A stretch of DNA of 33,286 nt from an uncultured Clostridia bacterium (GTDB taxonomy: Bacteria; Bacillota; Clostridia; Christensenellales; DTU072): contig CALVTP010000016.1 in NCBI GenBank assembly GCA_944362765.1, positions 1-33,286 of the forward strand, given 5' to 3'. The notes under the pieces are model-generated. The model saw only the letters and a list, made by a program, of their open reading frames with translations. It was not told the origin of the DNA and ran no database searches. The stretch's first letter is position 1, and every line of letters starts with the position of its first letter. Below are positions 13,629-22,486 of the stretch, piece after piece. Position numbers and translations under genes: made by a program.

Positions 13629-15542
13629 ATGATAAATTTCATCACCGAAGATATGCTCGACAAACTCAGCATATTCCAATTGAGGAATCTGTCAAGAGAA
13701 CTCGGGCACAACTCTCCGACCGATAAAAAAAAGGCGGAGCTTATCGGTTACGTTCTGGGGTTGAAGGAACTTCCCGATCCCGTCAATGCCGCACCCGTCA
13801 GACAGCGCCGGGGACGTCCGCCGAAGGAGCAGGGAAGGAGCGCCCTTGACAAGCTCGTGCAGGAGTATCTTGCGCGGCAAGGCAAGGTGTTTGTGGATAA
13901 ACATCCCGAATCCACCCCGCTTCCCGAGACTCCCGAGCAGGAGGCGATGGAAAAGGAAGCGAGGGAAAGAGAAGCGAGAGAACAGCAGCAAAGAGAACAG
14001 CAGCTCAGAGAGACGGAGCAGGAAATCAATCAATACCGCCCCCGTCAGCGCGACGATCGCAGGGAGCGCAGAGAATACAACCGCTACGACAACCGCTACG
14101 ACAACCGCTACGATAATCGCTACGACAATCGCTACGATAACCGGTACGACAAATACTCCAAGCGTAATTCGGTCAACACAAATTCCCAAAAGAACAACTT
14201 CCACGATTCGGGCGAAGAGAACCCGTCTGCCCAGAAGGAACCGGGTCGCGATACTGAAACTCCGAAAAAACTCAACGAGTATCGCGACTTCGGCGGCGTT
14301 CGTCCCGATGACGACGACAGAATGTACAGGAACCGTTATTCGGACAGGATGCGCTACGACCCGCAGGATTCCATCTATGCCGAGGTGAAAGAAAGGGAAG
14401 GCATCCTTGAAATATGCCCCGACGGTTACGGTTTCCTTCGCGCCAAAAATTACGAACAGGGGGCGCAGGACGCATATATTTCGATGCAGTTGATAAAGAG
14501 GCTGAGGCTCAGAAAAGGCGACCTTATCAAAGCCAACGCCAGGAAAAACTCCGAGACTCGTCCGCCGAACGTCATAGAGGTTTTGACCATCAACGGAAAA
14601 CCGCCGCAGGAGATGTACTCCCGTCCGTGGTTTGAAAGCCTTGTGCCCGTCTATCCCGACGAAAGATATAAATTGGAGCTTCCCGCTTCTTCGGCGGATC
14701 TTGCCATCCGTGCGATAGACCTGGTTTCGCCTATCGGAAAAGGGCAGCGCGCGATGATAGTCTCGCCCCCGAAAGCCGGCAAGACGACACTCCTTAAAAA
14801 GATAGCCAATTCAATTGCCACCAACTACCCCGAGGGTTCTCCGGGAGGAGCGCACCTGATGGTGTTATTGGTCGACGAGCGCCCCGAAGAGGTCACCGAC
14901 ATGCAGCGCAGTATCTGCGGCGAAGTCATCTACTCCACCTTCGACGAGATGCCCGAACATCACACCAAGGCGGCGGAACTTGTGTTGGAGAGGGCGAAAC
15001 GCCTGGTGGAAATGGGTCAGGACGTCGTCATCTTAATGGATTCTCTGACGAGGCTCGCAAGGGCGTACAATCTTACCATAACTCCCACCGGGAAGACATT
15101 AAGCGGCGGTATCGACCCCGGGTCGCTGCATGCGCCGAAGCGCTTTTTCGGAGCGGCGAGGAATATCGAAAACGGCGGCAGCCTCACCATTATCGCTACC
15201 GCGCTGGTCGATACCGGAAGCAGGATGGACGACGTCATCTACGAGGAATTCAAGGGAACCGGCAACATGGAGATACACCTCGACAGGAAACTTTCCGAAA
15301 AGCGTATCTTCCCCGCCATCGACTTGAACCGCAGCTCCACCCGCCGCGAAGAGCTCTTGCTCAGTCAGAAGGAGCTCGAGGGTATCTGGGCGGTGAGAAA
15401 GATGCTGAGCGCGGGAGACGTGCAGGAAGCCACCGAAAACCTTATCCAGATGATGTTGAAGACCCGTTCGAACAAGGACTTCATCGATCAATTGACGATC
15501 CAGATAGCAAAGCTTCAAAAGGACGGCTTCAATTTTACCTGA
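13629..15542 (+). CDS. rho: Transcription termination factor Rho with a repetitive N-terminal insert
   Basis: Rho is the hexameric RNA helicase that terminates transcription. At 637 residues it is far longer than the usual 420-430. Residues 1-50 are the Rho N-terminal SAP-like helical domain (LSIFQLRNLSRELG). Residues about 60-255 are a disordered, charged insert containing an E/R/Q-rich stretch (about 100-140) and six tandem NRYD units (151-174). The cold-shock RNA-binding domain follows (about 257-325, with DGYGFLR). The ATPase has Walker A PPKAGKTT (380-387), Walker B VVILMDS, and the R-loop/arginine-finger region near the C-terminus. A good Shine-Dalgarno (ACGGAGG) precedes the ATG. Large N-terminal insertion domains are known in Rho of several Bacillota, Bacteroidota and Actinobacteria, where they bind RNA or drive condensation. 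I infer a similar role. Confidence 0.97.
   Translation: MINFITEDMLDKLSIFQLRNLSRELGHNSPTDKKKAELIGYVLGLKELPDPVNAAPVRQRRGRPPKEQGRSALDKLVQEYLARQGKVFVDKHPESTPLPETPEQEAMEKEAREREAREQQQREQQLRETEQEINQYRPRQRDDRRERREYNRYDNRYDNRYDNRYDNRYDNRYDKYSKRNSVNTNSQKNNFHDSGEENPSAQKEPGRDTETPKKLNEYRDFGGVRPDDDDRMYRNRYSDRMRYDPQDSIYAEVKEREGILEICPDGYGFLRAKNYEQGAQDAYISMQLIKRLRLRKGDLIKANARKNSETRPPNVIEVLTINGKPPQEMYSRPWFESLVPVYPDERYKLELPASSADLAIRAIDLVSPIGKGQRAMIVSPPKAGKTTLLKKIANSIATNYPEGSPGGAHLMVLLVDERPEEVTDMQRSICGEVIYSTFDEMPEHHTKAAELVLERAKRLVEMGQDVVILMDSLTRLARAYNLTITPTGKTLSGGIDPGSLHAPKRFFGAARNIENGGSLTIIATALVDTGSRMDDVIYEEFKGTGNMEIHLDRKLSEKRIFPAIDLNRSSTRREELLLSQKELEGIWAVRKMLSAGDVQEATENLIQMMLKTRSNKDFIDQLTIQIAKLQKDGFNFT
14079..14150 (+). 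repeat. Six 12-bp tandem repeats inside rho encoding NRYD
   Basis: Six in-frame 12-bp units (AACCGCTACGAC and close variants) encode NRYD six times at residues 151-174. Differences are mostly silent (C/T at third positions), so the amino acid repeat appears to be maintained. The repeat could change in unit number by slippage. Confidence 0.9.
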
Positions 15543-15556
15543 GCTACCCGACGAAC

Positions 15557-16036
15557 ATGAGTGCCGAAGATATAGCAGGAATTGTAATTTCCACAGTAGT
15601 CGCGGCGGCGCTTCTGGCGCTGACCGCGGCGATGTTTTGCGGTAAGGGCGGGCGCCTTATGCCCACATACCGCTACGAACCGAAAACCCCGGAAGCCAAA
15701 AGATATCACCTCAGATTGATGCGTATCGCCGCGGCGTTCGTGTTTGCCGCGACGGCGGTAGCGTACGCGGGAGTAATGTGTATGATTTTTGAGGTGGCGG
15801 GGAATACTCAATCCGTGGGAGGCGTGATGTTAGGCGTGGGTATTCTTATAGCTATCTCCGGAGTGCTTTATATGAGTATCAACGAGAGCATTCTCCTCCT
15901 TAAACGCAAAGCCCGCGACGACTATTGGGAGAAGCGTTTCCACGAAGAGGGAGAGGAAGAACTCAGGAAGGAATTTTCCTACGAAGAGAGCAGAAAACGT
16001 CGTTCGCCCGTTAGAAAGAAACAATCCGGGAAATGA
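15557..16036 (+). CDS. Small membrane protein of unknown function
   Basis: A 159-residue protein with three hydrophobic segments (about 7-27, 57-77 and 86-106) and a highly charged C-terminal tail (about 115-159, Arg/Lys/Glu-rich). The loop MPTYRYEPKTPEAKRYHLRLMR and the spacing of segments recall small DUF3784-like membrane proteins, but I would not assign it. The ATG lies 14 nt after the rho stop with no clear Shine-Dalgarno, so translation may depend on rho. The next gene, recX, has its own promoter 60 bp downstream. Confidence 0.7.
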   Translation: MSAEDIAGIVISTVVAAALLALTAAMFCGKGGRLMPTYRYEPKTPEAKRYHLRLMRIAAAFVFAATAVAYAGVMCMIFEVAGNTQSVGGVMLGVGILIAISGVLYMSINESILLLKRKARDDYWEKRFHEEGEEELRKEFSYEESRKRRSPVRKKQSGK

Positions 16037-16095
16037 GTCCGATGTATATAAACAGTAAATTTAGCTAAGATCTTACGAACCGTTGATAAGAAACC

Positions 16096-16124
16096 GTGAC
16101 AGGGAAGATCTTCGGGTATATAAT
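16096..16124 (+). promoter_or_regulatory. Promoter of recX, predicted near-leaderless
   Basis: GTGACA (16096-16101), a 17-bp spacer and a perfect TATAAT (16119-16124). The spacer holds the palindrome GAAGATCTTC. Only 9 nt separate the -10 box from the ATG at 16134, and there is no Shine-Dalgarno. Confidence 0.55.
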
Positions 16125-16133
16125 GAACTTATT

Positions 16134-16748
16134 ATGAAAACCATACAGTCAATTACCAAAAGAGGCAGAAAATGCATCGCCGTCGTCGACGGAGAAAAAA
16201 TCAAGGTTTCGCTGGAAGCGGCTTCCAAATTCAGATTGAAAGAGGGAACTTTGGACGACGAAGCCTATGCCAATTTTGCCAAGCTGAACGACTTCTGTCT
16301 TTGCAAAAAGTATCTTTTCGACATGGTAGCCAGGCGTTCCTGGACGGTCGCCGCCGCGCGGCAATACCTTACCGACAAGGGCTATGACCCCGAAAATATC
16401 GAAAAAGTGCTGGCTATCGCCGAGGAAGAGCACTGCCTTTCCGACGCCGAGTACGCCGAAAATTACATCCGCGACCGCTCCGGAAGAACGGGCGAATACA
16501 GACTCAGAAAGGAGTTGAAACAGCGCGGAGTCGCCGATGCCGTCATTTCGGAGGCGCTGGAAAAGCAATATTCCGCCGCGGACGATTACGAAAACGCTCT
16601 GGCGCTTGCAAGGAAACGCATGGAAGGGCGGGAGCGTTCGATAGCCACCCCGAAAGCGCGCGAAAGAGTGCTGCGCTATCTGATATGGAGGGGCTACGAC
16701 TACGAAACCGCCAGGAAAGTTGTCAACAAGATAGCTGCCGAAAAATAG
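16134..16748 (+). CDS. recX: Regulatory protein RecX
   Basis: A 204-residue RecX-family protein, which binds RecA filaments and modulates recombination and the SOS response. It shows the family's repeated three-helix modules: the pattern around WTVAAARQYLTDKGYDPENI, then HCLSDAEYAENYIRDRSG and LRKELKQRGVADAVISEAL, and a final module ending LIWRGYDYETARKVV. I chose the ATG at 16134 (MKTIQSITKR). The longer upstream frame runs through the promoter and has no ribosome binding site. The gene is probably read from its own promoter. It converges with mazF, and the stop codons of the two genes are adjacent with no intervening base, so 3' ends of the transcripts are expected to overlap. Confidence 0.9.
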   Translation: MKTIQSITKRGRKCIAVVDGEKIKVSLEAASKFRLKEGTLDDEAYANFAKLNDFCLCKKYLFDMVARRSWTVAAARQYLTDKGYDPENIEKVLAIAEEEHCLSDAEYAENYIRDRSGRTGEYRLRKELKQRGVADAVISEALEKQYSAADDYENALALARKRMEGRERSIATPKARERVLRYLIWRGYDYETARKVVNKIAAEK

Positions 16749-17108
16749 TCAGCCGAAAAATCCTAAACTTATAAGCAGGGCGTTGTTCACCTTTTGCATG
16801 GTATCGGCGCCCACTTCACCGACGCGCGCCCCGAGGCGCGTTTTGTCTATCGTTCTCAGCTGTTCCAGCAGCAACACCGAGTCCTTCCCGAGTCCCGTCG
16901 CCGTGTTCAACGCAACATGCGTCGGAAGTCGGGCTTTATCGAGCTTCGAAGTGATGGCTGCGGCGATGACGGTGGGTGAGAACTTGTTCCCGACGTCGTT
17001 TTGGATGATAAGCACGGGTCTGACGCCGCCTTGCTCGCTGCCGACGACGGGACTGAGATCCGCATAATAGATTTCACCGCGCTTTATCACAATAGTCTCT
17101 CCGTTCAT
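16749..17108 (-). CDS. mazF: MazF/EndoA-type mRNA interferase toxin, no adjacent antitoxin
   Basis: A 119-residue PemK/MazF/NdoA-family endoribonuclease that cleaves mRNA at short sequence motifs. The family core is intact: [20 protein letters not shown] (9-28), then [10 protein letters not shown], and [11 protein letters not shown]30 and T53 correspond to the catalytic Arg and Thr of Bacillus EndoA. It has a Shine-Dalgarno (AAAGGA) before the ATG. In Bacillus the antitoxin gene lies directly upstream, often after alr. Here the upstream 253 bp lead to divergent metG and hold no plausible antitoxin ORF on minus. Either the antitoxin is elsewhere or the protein acts as a solitary housekeeping RNase. 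Its end abuts the end of recX. Confidence 0.93.
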   Translation of the reverse strand: MNGETIVIKRGEIYYADLSPVVGSEQGGVRPVLIIQNDVGNKFSPTVIAAAITSKLDKARLPTHVALNTATGLGKDSVLLLEQLRTIDKTRLGARVGEVGADTMQKVNNALLISLGFFG

Positions 17109-17361
17109 AATTATTCCTTTCCGAAGTTTATTGTTTCCCGATAGCCGCCGTTTATTCTCATTTAAGGCGGGTAATTTTTATTCCAAGGTACCCGGATGCG
17201 TGTTTTTAAGGGAAAGAACTTTTGCCCGCACGGCTCTATTCGCTTTACTATTAAATAAAATAGTGATATATTTTTAGTACCGGCGACAGCGTTAAGATTA
17301 AATTCAAACTGTTTTGTCTGACGGATCCGACACCGGTGTGTCTGAAAAAGGAAGGTGGCTT

Positions 17362-19344
17362 GTGAAAAAACCCGAATATTACCTTACAACCGCAATTGCG
17401 TATACCTCCGGAACGCCGCATATCGGCAACGTTTACGAGATAGTGCTTACCGACTTTCTGGCGCGTTTCAAGCGCCTTGAGGGCTATGACGTCCGCTTCC
17501 AGACGGGCACCGACGAGCACGGGCAGAAGATAGAAGAAAAAGCCGCCGCCGTCAACCTCACTCCCAAACAATTCGTCGACAAAGTGGCGGGCGACATCAA
17601 AAGGATATGGGACGAGATGGATATAAGTTACGACCGCTTCATCCGCACCACCGACTCCGACCACGTCGCCGCCGTACAGAAGCTGTTTGAAAAGCTTTAC
17701 AGGCAGGGGGATATCTATAAGGGCTCTTACAAGGGCTGGTACTGCACTCCATGCGAGTCTTTCTGGACGGAAAGTCAATTGGTGGACGGCAAATGCCCCG
17801 ATTGCGGCAGAGAAGTTAAGGAAGCCGAAGAGGAAGCCTACTTTTTCCGTATGTCGAAGTACGCCGACAAACTTTTAAAGTACTACGAAGATCACCCCGA
17901 TTTCATCGTCCCGCTTTCAAGAAAGAACGAAATGATCAACAACTTCCTGAAACCGGGGCTGCAGGATCTGTGCGTTTCGCGTTCCACCTTCAAGTGGGGT
18001 ATCCCGGTGACATTCGACTCTAAACACGTCGTCTATGTCTGGCTGGACGCGCTGTTCAACTATGTCACGGGGCTCGGATTCGACGGCGAAAAGGGAGGAA
18101 CGCTCTACGAAAAATATTGGCCCGCAGACGTCCACGTCATCGGTAAAGACATCGTCCGCTTTCACACCATCTATTGGCCGATTTTCCTTATGGCGGCGGG
18201 ACTTCCCCTCCCGAAACAGGTGTTCGGTCATCCGTGGCTGCTGCAGGACGGCGGTAAAATGTCGAAATCGAAAGGAAACGTCATCTACGCCGACGACCTT
18301 ATAAAATACTTCGGAGTCGACGCCGTCAGAGCCTATCTTTTAAGAGAAATGCCCTTCGATAACGACGGTACCATCTCCTGGGAAGCTGTGGCTGAAAAAA
18401 CCAATGCGGAGCTTGCGAATATCTACGGCAACCTCGTTTCGAGAACGGCGGCAATGTCTCAGAAATATTTCGGCGGGGTCGTCGAAAACGCCTCTGTCAC
18501 GGAAGCGGTGGACGACGAACTGATAGCCGCGGCAACCTCCCTTCGCGACAAGGTCAAAAAGGCGGTCGACGCCTTCAAAGTGGCGGATGCCATCGACGAA
18601 ATTTTCCTGGTGCTCCGTCGTGCGAACAAGTATATTGACGAGACGACACCGTGGATTCTCGCAAAAGACGCCGCCAAAGCCGACAGGCTGAAAACGGTGT
18701 TGTATAACCTCACCGAGACGATAATAATCTGCACTACGCTTCTCGGGCCCGTCATGCCGAAAACCGCCGAAAAGGTATTGGCGACCTATTCCGCCGAGAA
18801 ACGCGACTTTGCGGATTTAGACAAATTCGGGTTACTGAAAAGTGGTACTACGGTTACCCAAACTGCCGAAAAATTGTTCAACAGAATCGATATTGAAAAA
18901 TTGTTGAGCGAGGTGGAAGCGATGTATTCGGAACGCGCAGGAGAAAGCGGTAAAGCTAAGGGAAGCGAAAAAGAGGCTCCGGCATCCGAAGAAAAAGGCG
19001 GTGTCCAAAAGCCCGAAAACGAGCTTATCGGGATAGGGGACTTTTTCAAAGTCAAGCTGAAAACGGGAGTGGTAGTTGCTTCCGAGCACCTTCCGAACAG
19101 CAAAAAACTTTTGAAGAACACCGTAAGAATCGGCGACGAAACGCGCACTATCCTGTCGGGGATATCGAAATGGTACACCCCCGAAGAGATGGTCGGAAAG
19201 ACCGTCGTCGTGGCATATAACTTAAAGCCTGCCAAGCTGGCGGGAGTGATGAGTGAAGGCATGCTGCTTTGTGCCGAAGACGACGGAAACGTCGTGCTGC
19301 TGACCACGGAGAAAGAGGTCAGATCCGGCTCCGACATTTCCTGA
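17362..19344 (+). CDS. metG: Methionyl-tRNA synthetase with C-terminal tRNA-binding domain
   Basis: This class I synthetase charges initiator and elongator tRNA-Met. It has 660 residues from the GTG at 17362, chosen because AGGAAGG lies just upstream and the protein N-terminus (KKPEYYLTTAIAYTSG) matches the family. The longer frame from 17314 lacks a ribosome site. The HIGH motif is HIGN (20-23). A single zinc knuckle uses C128/C131 and C145/C148. The catalytic loop is KMSKS (299-303). A C-terminal EMAP-II/Trbp111-like tRNA-binding domain covers about 555-655 (GIGDFFKVKLKTGVVVASEH), after a Glu/Lys/Ser-rich linker (about 525-550). Members of this size are common in Bacillota. No T-box is visible in the 250-bp region between mazF and metG. 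It is followed by tatD, a frequent pairing. Confidence 0.97.
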   Translation: MKKPEYYLTTAIAYTSGTPHIGNVYEIVLTDFLARFKRLEGYDVRFQTGTDEHGQKIEEKAAAVNLTPKQFVDKVAGDIKRIWDEMDISYDRFIRTTDSDHVAAVQKLFEKLYRQGDIYKGSYKGWYCTPCESFWTESQLVDGKCPDCGREVKEAEEEAYFFRMSKYADKLLKYYEDHPDFIVPLSRKNEMINNFLKPGLQDLCVSRSTFKWGIPVTFDSKHVVYVWLDALFNYVTGLGFDGEKGGTLYEKYWPADVHVIGKDIVRFHTIYWPIFLMAAGLPLPKQVFGHPWLLQDGGKMSKSKGNVIYADDLIKYFGVDAVRAYLLREMPFDNDGTISWEAVAEKTNAELANIYGNLVSRTAAMSQKYFGGVVENASVTEAVDDELIAAATSLRDKVKKAVDAFKVADAIDEIFLVLRRANKYIDETTPWILAKDAAKADRLKTVLYNLTETIIICTTLLGPVMPKTAEKVLATYSAEKRDFADLDKFGLLKSGTTVTQTAEKLFNRIDIEKLLSEVEAMYSERAGESGKAKGSEKEAPASEEKGGVQKPENELIGIGDFFKVKLKTGVVVASEHLPNSKKLLKNTVRIGDETRTILSGISKWYTPEEMVGKTVVVAYNLKPAKLAGVMSEGMLLCAEDDGNVVLLTTEKEVRSGSDIS

Positions 19345-19398
19345 CCGGAAGCGCTTTCGAAGAGTAATATATAACGAAATTCAATATAGAACGGTCAT

Positions 19399-20157
19399 AT
19401 GCTGATAGATACACATGCGCATATAAACGATGATCGGCTGCTCCCGAGGGCAGCCGAAATTCACGCCGGTCTCGCCGAAAAGGGGCTGGAATCCGTCATA
19501 GTGGTGGGTTACGACCGCGAGTCGTCGGAGTGCGCCGTCCGTCTTTCAACGGAGTTTAAACATTATTTTGCCGCCGTCGGGGTGCATCCTCATGACGCGA
19601 AGTCGGCAAAAGAGGAAGATTATCTGAGATCTGAGGAGCTGAGTCGCCTTCCGAAGACGGTGGCGATAGGGGAAATCGGACTCGACTACTACTACGACCT
19701 CAGCGATAGAGAGGTACAAAAGAGGGTGTTCCGCCGGCAAATCGAACTCGCGCACTCCCTGAAAAAGCCGATGATCTTCCATGTCAGGGACGCTTACGGC
19801 GACGCCCTTTCTATATTGAAAGAGGAGCGCGGAAAGTTGGAATACGGCGGCGTGATGCATTGCTTCGGTGGGAGCGCCGAGATGATGAAAGAGTTTGTCG
19901 GGCTCGGGCTTTATATCGCCTTCGGAGGTGCCGTCACATTCAAAAATTTCGGAAAAGCCGACGTCGTCCGACAAGTGCCCGCGGAGCGGCTTTTGATAGA
20001 GACAGACTGTCCGTACATGACGCCGGTGCCGCATAGGGGAAAGGAAAATCTCCCCGAATATATATCGCTTGTAAAAGACAAAATACAGGAGTGGCGGGAG
20101 GATATCCTTGTCGCGGAAACGACGACGGAGAATGCCCGCAGGTTGTTTAAAATTTAG
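19399..20157 (+). CDS. tatD: TatD family metal-dependent hydrolase/DNase
   Basis: A 252-residue TatD-family TIM-barrel hydrolase with 3'-5' exonuclease activity in studied members. Metal ligands are visible: HAH (6-8) at the N-terminus, Glu in AIGEIGLDYYYD (about 90-101), His in MIFHVRDAY, His in GVMHCFGG, and Asp in IETDCPYMTPVPHRGK. Full length for the family. There is no clear Shine-Dalgarno. It lies 54 bp after metG, and metG-tatD linkage is common in Bacillota, so the two are likely co-transcribed. The TatD-linked radical SAM gene starts 4 nt after its stop. Confidence 0.96.
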   Translation: MLIDTHAHINDDRLLPRAAEIHAGLAEKGLESVIVVGYDRESSECAVRLSTEFKHYFAAVGVHPHDAKSAKEEDYLRSEELSRLPKTVAIGEIGLDYYYDLSDREVQKRVFRRQIELAHSLKKPMIFHVRDAYGDALSILKEERGKLEYGGVMHCFGGSAEMMKEFVGLGLYIAFGGAVTFKNFGKADVVRQVPAERLLIETDCPYMTPVPHRGKENLPEYISLVKDKIQEWREDILVAETTTENARRLFKI

Positions 20158-20161
20158 CATT

Positions 20162-20749
20162 ATGGATACCTATACTTACAGAATCGGTAACAAAATCTAT
20201 GTAAATCTGACAAATCGCTGTTCAAACGACTGCGAATTCTGCGTGCGACGCACGGACGCCTTCCGCGACATCGGACTGTGGCTCAGTCACGAACCTTCCG
20301 CCGAGGAAATTATAAATTCTTTGGAGGATCCGGACTCCGCCGAAGAAGTGGTATTCTGCGGGTACGGCGAGCCGATGTACAGGCTTGACGTCATGCTGGA
20401 AGTCGCCGATTATCTGAAATCAAAGGGCAAGAAAACCAGGGTCAACACCAACGGACAGGCGGAACTCATCGTGGGTGCGGGGGTGCCGGAAAAGCTTAAA
20501 GGGCGGCTTGACACCGTAAACGTGTCGCTGAACGCCACTTCGGCAAAAGCCTATCAGGAGCTCTGTCACAGCGAGTTCGGCGAAAAGGCGTTTTATGCGA
20601 TGCTTGACTTTGCAAAGGCTTGCAAGGAATATGTGCCGAGGGTGGTGCTGTCCGTCGTCGACGTCATAGGCGAAGAAGAGATAAAGGAAGCCGGGAAGAT
20701 AGCCGAGGCTCTCGGCGTCGAACTTCGCGTCAGGCACTACGTCCGATAG
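20162..20749 (+). CDS. TatD-linked radical SAM protein
   Basis: A short (195-residue) radical SAM protein. The cluster-binding motif is CSNDCEFC (C20, C24, C27), the canonical CxxxCxxC. VVFCGYGEPMYR carries the GGE-like SAM-binding motif in the form GYGEP. The domain VNTNGQAELIVG follows typical partial TIM-barrel order. The size and position match the TatD-associated radical SAM family (I recall TIGR04038), whose substrate is not known to me. I chose the ATG at 20162, 4 nt after the tatD stop, giving a normal N-terminus (MDTYTYRIGNKIYVNLTNRC). The frame also stays open upstream inside tatD. The tight spacing implies translational coupling with tatD. Confidence 0.93.
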   Translation: MDTYTYRIGNKIYVNLTNRCSNDCEFCVRRTDAFRDIGLWLSHEPSAEEIINSLEDPDSAEEVVFCGYGEPMYRLDVMLEVADYLKSKGKKTRVNTNGQAELIVGAGVPEKLKGRLDTVNVSLNATSAKAYQELCHSEFGEKAFYAMLDFAKACKEYVPRVVLSVVDVIGEEEIKEAGKIAEALGVELRVRHYVR

Positions 20750-20858
20750 TCTGTTCGGCGTCAGGACGAGGCGAGACGTTTTTTAAAAGGAAGTTCCGGA
20801 GAGGCATTCCGTTCCGACATACATATTTAGAGATATTTTTCCAATAACCGCACTTTAA

Positions 20859-20887
20859 TTGACAAATAATTGCTGCTTCTATATAAT
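20859..20887 (+). promoter_or_regulatory. Consensus promoter of the symporter gene, predicted leaderless
   Basis: A perfect TTGACA (20859-20864), a 17-bp spacer, and a perfect TATAAT (20882-20887). The ATG at 20894 begins only 6 nt after the -10 box, so the mRNA should start on or within a few bases of the start codon. The TTG-initiated longer frame runs through the promoter and is not credible. Confidence 0.7.
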
Positions 20888-20893
20888 TACCGC

Positions 20894-22486
20894 ATGGGAA
20901 CGGAAATGTTGGCCGTAACCGGAAAGCTCTGGTCGGCGTATTTGATTTTGGTGCTTTATATCGTAGCGATGGCGGCGGTCGGCGTCGTCACCTATAAAAA
21001 GTCGAAAAGCCTCGACGGCTTCCTTTTGGGGGAGCGCGGAATGGGCGGCTGGATGAGCGCTTTTGCCTATGGCACAACCTATTTTTCGGCGGTGGTGTTT
21101 ATAGGCTACGCCGGGACATACGGCATGAGTCTCGGGCTAGGCGCGGTATGGATAGGGATAGCCAACGCGGTACTCGGTTCCCTTCTTGCCTGGCTGGTGC
21201 TTGCCAAGCGCACGAGGAATCTTTCGCACCGCTATAACGTCAGCACGATGGCGGAGCTTTTCGAAAAACGCTACAATTCCCGTCACATCAAGCTCTACGT
21301 TGCCATCGTCATATTTATCTTTTTGATTCCCTATTCCACAAGCGTATACCAAGGTATCGGCTATCTTTCCGAGGCAGTGTTCGGGCTGGACTTTGTCTGG
21401 TGCGTAGTCATCATGGCGGTGCTGGTCGGAATATATCTTTTTGTCGGCGGCTACTTTGCAAACGCCGTCTCCAACTTCATTCAGGGTATAATAATGCTTA
21501 TCGGCGTCGTCGTCATGATAATTCTGATGCTGAAAGCGCCCGAGGTCAACGGTATCGAAGGCTTGAAGAAATTGATAGACTCCGGCTACGGATTTTTCCC
21601 GAGCGGCGTTGCCGATTCCGGCTTCTGGTTCGACACTCCCGCCGCGCAGCTTACCTTCAACCTGCTGCTGACTTCTTTCGGGATATGGGCGGTGCCGCAG
21701 TCGGTTCAGAAGTTTTTTGCAATCCGTAACGACCGCGCCGTGCTGCAGGGGAGCGTTATTTCGACATTTTTCGCGCTGATAGTCGGAGGCGGCGCCTACT
21801 TTAACGGTTCTTTTGCAAGGTTGTTCTACCCCGAAATGCCCGCCGATTCATCCAACATCATTCCGAATATACTTCTTTCGAACGAGATGATGAGCTACGC
21901 CGTACTAGGCTTGATTTTCGTGCTGGTGCTTTCGGCGAGCATGTCGACGCTGTCCTCTCTCGCGCTGGTGTCGAGTTCGTCGGTGTGCGTCGATATCTAC
22001 CGCGGTTACATCAACAAGGGAGCGACCGATAAACAGGTCAACATTCTGGCGCGGACGCTCTGTTTTGTCTTCGTCGTCATTTCGGCGGTGTTTGCGATAT
22101 TCGAAGTTGACGCCATCGTCACGTTGATGTCGCTGTCCTGGGGCACGCTGGCGGGCTGCTTTTTGGGACCGTATATTTACGGGCTTTATTGGAAGCGCAC
22201 CAACAAGGCAGGCGCTTACGCGTCGATAACGGCAACCTTGGTGACGACGCTGGTGCTGATATTCGTATTCGGCAAAGTGACCGGCGGGGAAACTTTCGGC
22301 GAACTCCTCTCCTTCGGGCTGAAAAAAGCGGCGATAATAGGGGTGTTCTGCATGGCGGAGTCGATGATAGTCACACCCGTTGCGTCGCTTATCGGCGAGG
22401 CGATTGCCAAAAAGAAGGGAAAGACGCTGAATGTCGAAGCCGAACCCGCTCCGGGAAAAGCCGACGCCGAAGAGGCGGCAGATTAA
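20894..22486 (+). CDS. Sodium:solute symporter (SSS family)
   Basis: A 530-residue integral membrane transporter with about 13 hydrophobic segments in the LeuT-like SSS layout. Recognisable regions are YGTTYFSAVVFIGYAGTYG near residues 58-76, FEKRYNSRHIKLYVAI, and SASMSTLSSLALVSSSSVCVD. The last corresponds to TM8, whose Ser/Thr residues hold Na+ in the family. It uses the sodium gradient to import a solute. Relatives carry proline, pantothenate, sugars, sialic acid or carboxylates, and the substrate here cannot be read. The start is fixed by the promoter whose -10 box ends 6 nt upstream. The gene is followed by a terminator at 22618. Confidence 0.93.
   Translation: MGTEMLAVTGKLWSAYLILVLYIVAMAAVGVVTYKKSKSLDGFLLGERGMGGWMSAFAYGTTYFSAVVFIGYAGTYGMSLGLGAVWIGIANAVLGSLLAWLVLAKRTRNLSHRYNVSTMAELFEKRYNSRHIKLYVAIVIFIFLIPYSTSVYQGIGYLSEAVFGLDFVWCVVIMAVLVGIYLFVGGYFANAVSNFIQGIIMLIGVVVMIILMLKAPEVNGIEGLKKLIDSGYGFFPSGVADSGFWFDTPAAQLTFNLLLTSFGIWAVPQSVQKFFAIRNDRAVLQGSVISTFFALIVGGGAYFNGSFARLFYPEMPADSSNIIPNILLSNEMMSYAVLGLIFVLVLSASMSTLSSLALVSSSSVCVDIYRGYINKGATDKQVNILARTLCFVFVVISAVFAIFEVDAIVTLMSLSWGTLAGCFLGPYIYGLYWKRTNKAGAYASITATLVTTLVLIFVFGKVTGGETFGELLSFGLKKAAIIGVFCMAESMIVTPVASLIGEAIAKKKGKTLNVEAEPAPGKADAEEAAD

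Noticed and set aside
17109..17361. Antitoxin gene for mazF, or a T-box for metG
   Set aside because: No minus-strand ORF with a ribosome site precedes mazF, and no T-box motif precedes metG.
20750..20790. Terminator after the radical SAM gene
   Set aside because: A T-run at 20781-20786 follows only a short CGTC/GACG stem with a large loop, too weak to call.
20870..20893. Upstream TTG start for the symporter
   Set aside because: This start would lie inside the promoter spacer and the -10 box. The ATG at 20894 is the first credible start.
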